The position numbers and the translations under genes were made by a program. Under the pieces are notes generated by a model. It was not told the DNA's origin. It saw only the letters and a list, made by a program, of their open reading frames with translations, and made no database searches. Shown here one piece after another: positions 48,171-49,958 of a stretch of DNA of 49,958 bases. How positions within the stretch are numbered: the stretch's first letter is position 1; the number at the start of each line of letters is the position of its first letter. The DNA is from Actinophytocola sp044466355 (lineage in GTDB: Bacteria; Actinomycetota; Actinomycetes; Mycobacteriales; Pseudonocardiaceae), in NCBI RefSeq assembly GCF_044466355.1, contig NZ_JBITMQ010000031.1, positions 1 to 49,958 of the forward strand, read 5' to 3'.

Positions 48171-48920
48171 TCAGTGCTGGATCAGCGGCAGCGGCGTGCC
48201 CGCCGCGGCGGCGAGCTCACCGATGACGAGCTTGACGAACTGCGTCGCGAACGGCCGCCACGTCTCCTCGAGGTCGGCGTGCGCCTGGACGAGCCGGTCG
48301 TGCGACAGCTCACCGGGCCGTGCGAACTCGGCCGTGTGCGGGGCGTTCGCCGCCCAGCTCTCCACGAGCTCCGTGGTGGTCTCGATGTGGAACTGCAGAC
48401 CGTAGACGGCGCGGCCGACCCGGAACGCCTGGTTCGGGTACAGCGTGGACGCGGCCAGCAACGACGCCTTGGACGGCAGCTGGTCGACCACGTCGGTGTG
48501 GAACTGCATGACGTCCGGCATGAACGGCAGGTCCGCGAACAAGGGGTCGTTCCAGCCGAGGTCCCGTTTCGCGACGAGCAACGGGCCCACCTCGGGCCCG
48601 TCCGGCCCCTTCACGACCCGGCCACCCGTGGCGACCGCGAGGAGCTGCGCGCCGAGGCAGATCGCGAGCGTCGGCAGGCCCTTGGTGGTCGCCTCGGCGA
48701 GGAGGCGGCGGATGTCCGCGAGCCACGGGTGGTCGACGTCGTCGTAGGCGCCCATGTGACCGCCGAGCACGACCATGCCCTGGTAGTCGGCCGTGCTCTC
48801 GGGGATGGCGCCCGGCTTGCGCAGGTCCAGCTCGGCGCCGGCGTCGACGAGCCAGTCACCGAGCGGACCGATCGGGTCTTGCTCGTCCGGCTGGATGACG
48901 AGCAGGCGTGGAGATGTCAC
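48171..48920 (-). CDS. Class I glutamine amidotransferase-like protein
   Basis: 249 residues with the triad of class I amidotransferases: Cys in LAICLGAQLLA, and His-x-Glu in YGLQFHIETT. The glycine strip VVLGGHMGAYDD is present. It has no synthase domain, so the ammonia acceptor is unknown; it resembles stand-alone GMP-synthase-like proteins. Its GTG start overlaps the acetyltransferase stop (GTGA), and its stop lies 3 bp before glnE, so the three genes look like one transcription unit. Confidence 0.88.
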   Translation of the reverse strand: MTSPRLLVIQPDEQDPIGPLGDWLVDAGAELDLRKPGAIPESTADYQGMVVLGGHMGAYDDVDHPWLADIRRLLAEATTKGLPTLAICLGAQLLAVATGGRVVKGPDGPEVGPLLVAKRDLGWNDPLFADLPFMPDVMQFHTDVVDQLPSKASLLAASTLYPNQAFRVGRAVYGLQFHIETTTELVESWAANAPHTAEFARPGELSHDRLVQAHADLEETWRPFATQFVKLVIGELAAAAGTPLPLIQH

Positions 48921-49777
48921 ACCGTCGAGGGTAGCCGCACGAATTCCAGCTCCGTCGCGTCGTACACCGGGCGGTAGCCGATCTTCTGGTAGATCGAGTT
49001 GGACACCGGATTCGCGAGGTCGGTGAACAGGATCACGTCGCTGGCGCCGGCGGCCAGGGCGTGCTGGGACACGGCCGCGGTGACCGCCGACCCGTAGCCG
49101 TGCTCACGGTGTTCAGTCGGGGTGTAGACGGGACCGACGCGGGACATGCCGCTCATCGGCGCGCTGGCGACAGCCCAGGAGACGGGGACCCCGCCGTCCT
49201 CCCACAGGATCATGCTGTCGCCGTTCTCGAACATGCGCCGGACCGAGGCCGGGCCTTCGTCGGGTGCCCGCTGGAACCCGAGCGCCTCGACCTCGAAGTC
49301 GCCCCGCCACCGCACGAGCAGGTCGAGGTCGGCCAGGGTCGCCTCCCGGGCCTGGCCGGACGTGACGGGCGGAGCCAGCTCGCCGAGACGGAAGAGCCTG
49401 GTGGCGAGTGTGACGTTCGTCGTACCGCCGGTGCGCCGCGCCCACACGTCGGCGACCGCCTGCGCGTTCTCGATCGGCCCGGAGACACCGGGCACTTCGG
49501 GATCGGCCGCGAGCCACTGCGCGAGGAAACTGTCGATCAGGTCGGGATCGGTCGGCAGACCGGAGACGATGACCGGCCACGGCGGTGTGCGCAGTGCCAC
49601 ACCGACGAGTTCGCCGTTGTCGTGCAGAGTGCCCATGATCGGGGGCGTGTCGCGCTTCATCCCGAGGAAGCGGGCCATGACGGTGAGCGCGACCGTGTGC
49701 CGAAGGGTGTCAGTGCCGTAGAACGGATCGGCGAGCGCTCTGAACGCCCGCGGATCGTCGTACAGTTGCAGGTCCAT
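48917..49777 (-). CDS. GNAT-family N-acetyltransferase
   Basis: 286 residues. The C-terminal GNAT domain has the acetyl-CoA loop region REHGYGSAVTAAVSQHALA and DLANPVSNSIYQKIGYRPV, the terminal motif of the family. The N-terminal half is an added domain also seen in many actinobacterial homologues. I chose the ATG at 49777; TTG 49783 is possible. First gene of a unit running through the amidotransferase to glnE. Substrate unknown. Confidence 0.85.
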   Translation of the reverse strand: MDLQLYDDPRAFRALADPFYGTDTLRHTVALTVMARFLGMKRDTPPIMGTLHDNGELVGVALRTPPWPVIVSGLPTDPDLIDSFLAQWLAADPEVPGVSGPIENAQAVADVWARRTGGTTNVTLATRLFRLGELAPPVTSGQAREATLADLDLLVRWRGDFEVEALGFQRAPDEGPASVRRMFENGDSMILWEDGGVPVSWAVASAPMSGMSRVGPVYTPTEHREHGYGSAVTAAVSQHALAAGASDVILFTDLANPVSNSIYQKIGYRPVYDATELEFVRLPSTV

Positions 49778-49832
49778 GCCCAAGGGTGACGCGAGGCGTC
49801 ACGCACGGTCCACTGATTTACCCGGGCATGCC

Positions 49833-49865
49833 AAAAGGGCCCCACTGTTACCAGTGAGGCCCTTT
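49833..49865 (-). terminator. Terminator of the rRNA operon
   Basis: Stem AAAGGGCC and CACTG on one arm (49834-49847) with CAGTG and GGCCCTTT on the other (49852-49865), one internal mismatch and a 4-base loop. Read on the minus strand it ends in TTTT, just beyond the 5S gene. Confidence 0.88.
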
Positions 49866-49874
49866 GGAAAGGAT

Positions 49875-49958
49875 GTCCGGCGGTGTCCTACTCTCCCACA
49901 CCCTGGCGAGTGCAGTACCATCGGCGCTGGTGGGCTTAGCTTCCGGGTTCGGAATGGG
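49875..49958 (-). rRNA. rrf: 5S ribosomal RNA (3' part, cut by window edge)
   Basis: Read on the minus strand: CCATTCCGAACCCGGAAGC near the window edge, GCGCCGATGGTACTGCACT, and GTGGGAGAGTAGGACACCGC at the 3' end. These are the conserved core elements of bacterial 5S rRNA. The gene continues beyond the window, presumably followed upstream by 23S and 16S. Confidence 0.96.

Overview
This window comes from a high-GC actinobacterium, most likely a member of the Pseudonocardiaceae (the Lentzea, Saccharothrix and Amycolatopsis side of the order). I infer this from the strong G/C preference at third codon positions, frequent GTG starts, and gene orders typical of Actinobacteria: prfB-ftsE-ftsX-smpB, a block matching the mycobacterial Rv3193c-Rv3198c neighbourhood (UPF0182, PDZ/S16 protease, DUF2342, ABC1 kinase, whiB7, uvrD2), and the DUF4191-RDD-glnA-glnE block. 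The species cannot be named from the sequence alone.

Positions 1-4343 are the right part of an integrated mobile element. It carries a Cro/C1-type regulator on the minus strand, a divergent operator/promoter, small unrecognised coding segments, and three serine-recombinase-family genes in tandem. The first two have lost the catalytic serine (to Pro and to Ala) and the second is truncated. The third is a full-length large serine recombinase. Its reading frame has no stop codon of its own: it runs antisense across tRNA-Ala(GGC), the presumed attachment site, and into the chromosomal acyl-CoA ligase gene.

Positions 4344-19600 are chromosomal core: tRNA-Ala, a PaaK-like ligase, a DsbA-like thioredoxin with a MauE/DoxX partner, tmRNA (ssrA), a sensor/histidine kinase/response regulator operon, an ECF sigma factor with a built-in zinc finger and membrane segment, and lon behind a near-perfect HspR (HAIR) operator. 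These are followed by an amidohydrolase, smpB, ftsX, ftsE, prfB and a PadR regulator. tmRNA and its partner SmpB lie about 7.4 kb apart.

Positions 19600-21866 hold no credible gene. About 1.45 kb of this is an extreme C/T-rich (G/A on the other strand) array of degenerate decamers and a 53-bp tandem repeat. It ends just before tRNA-fMet and lsr2.

Positions 23021-39094 carry the Rv3193c-Rv3198c-like block: UPF0182, a PPA1309-family protein, a PDZ/Lon-type protease, DUF2342, a SprT/YgjP-type metallopeptidase, a ThiF-like protein, an ABC1 kinase and several accessory genes. whiB7 follows with a complete leader: a WhiB7-type promoter, an upstream ORF, an anti-terminator-type hairpin and an intrinsic terminator. 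A small gene is translationally coupled downstream of whiB7. uvrD2 closes the block.

Positions 39184-49958 are the nitrogen-assimilation block: DUF4191, a Uma2-type protein, an orphan NarL-type histidine kinase, RDD, glnA behind a correctly spaced GlnR box, a thioesterase, glnE, a class-I amidotransferase and a GNAT acetyltransferase. The window ends inside the 5S rRNA of a minus-strand rRNA operon whose terminator is visible.
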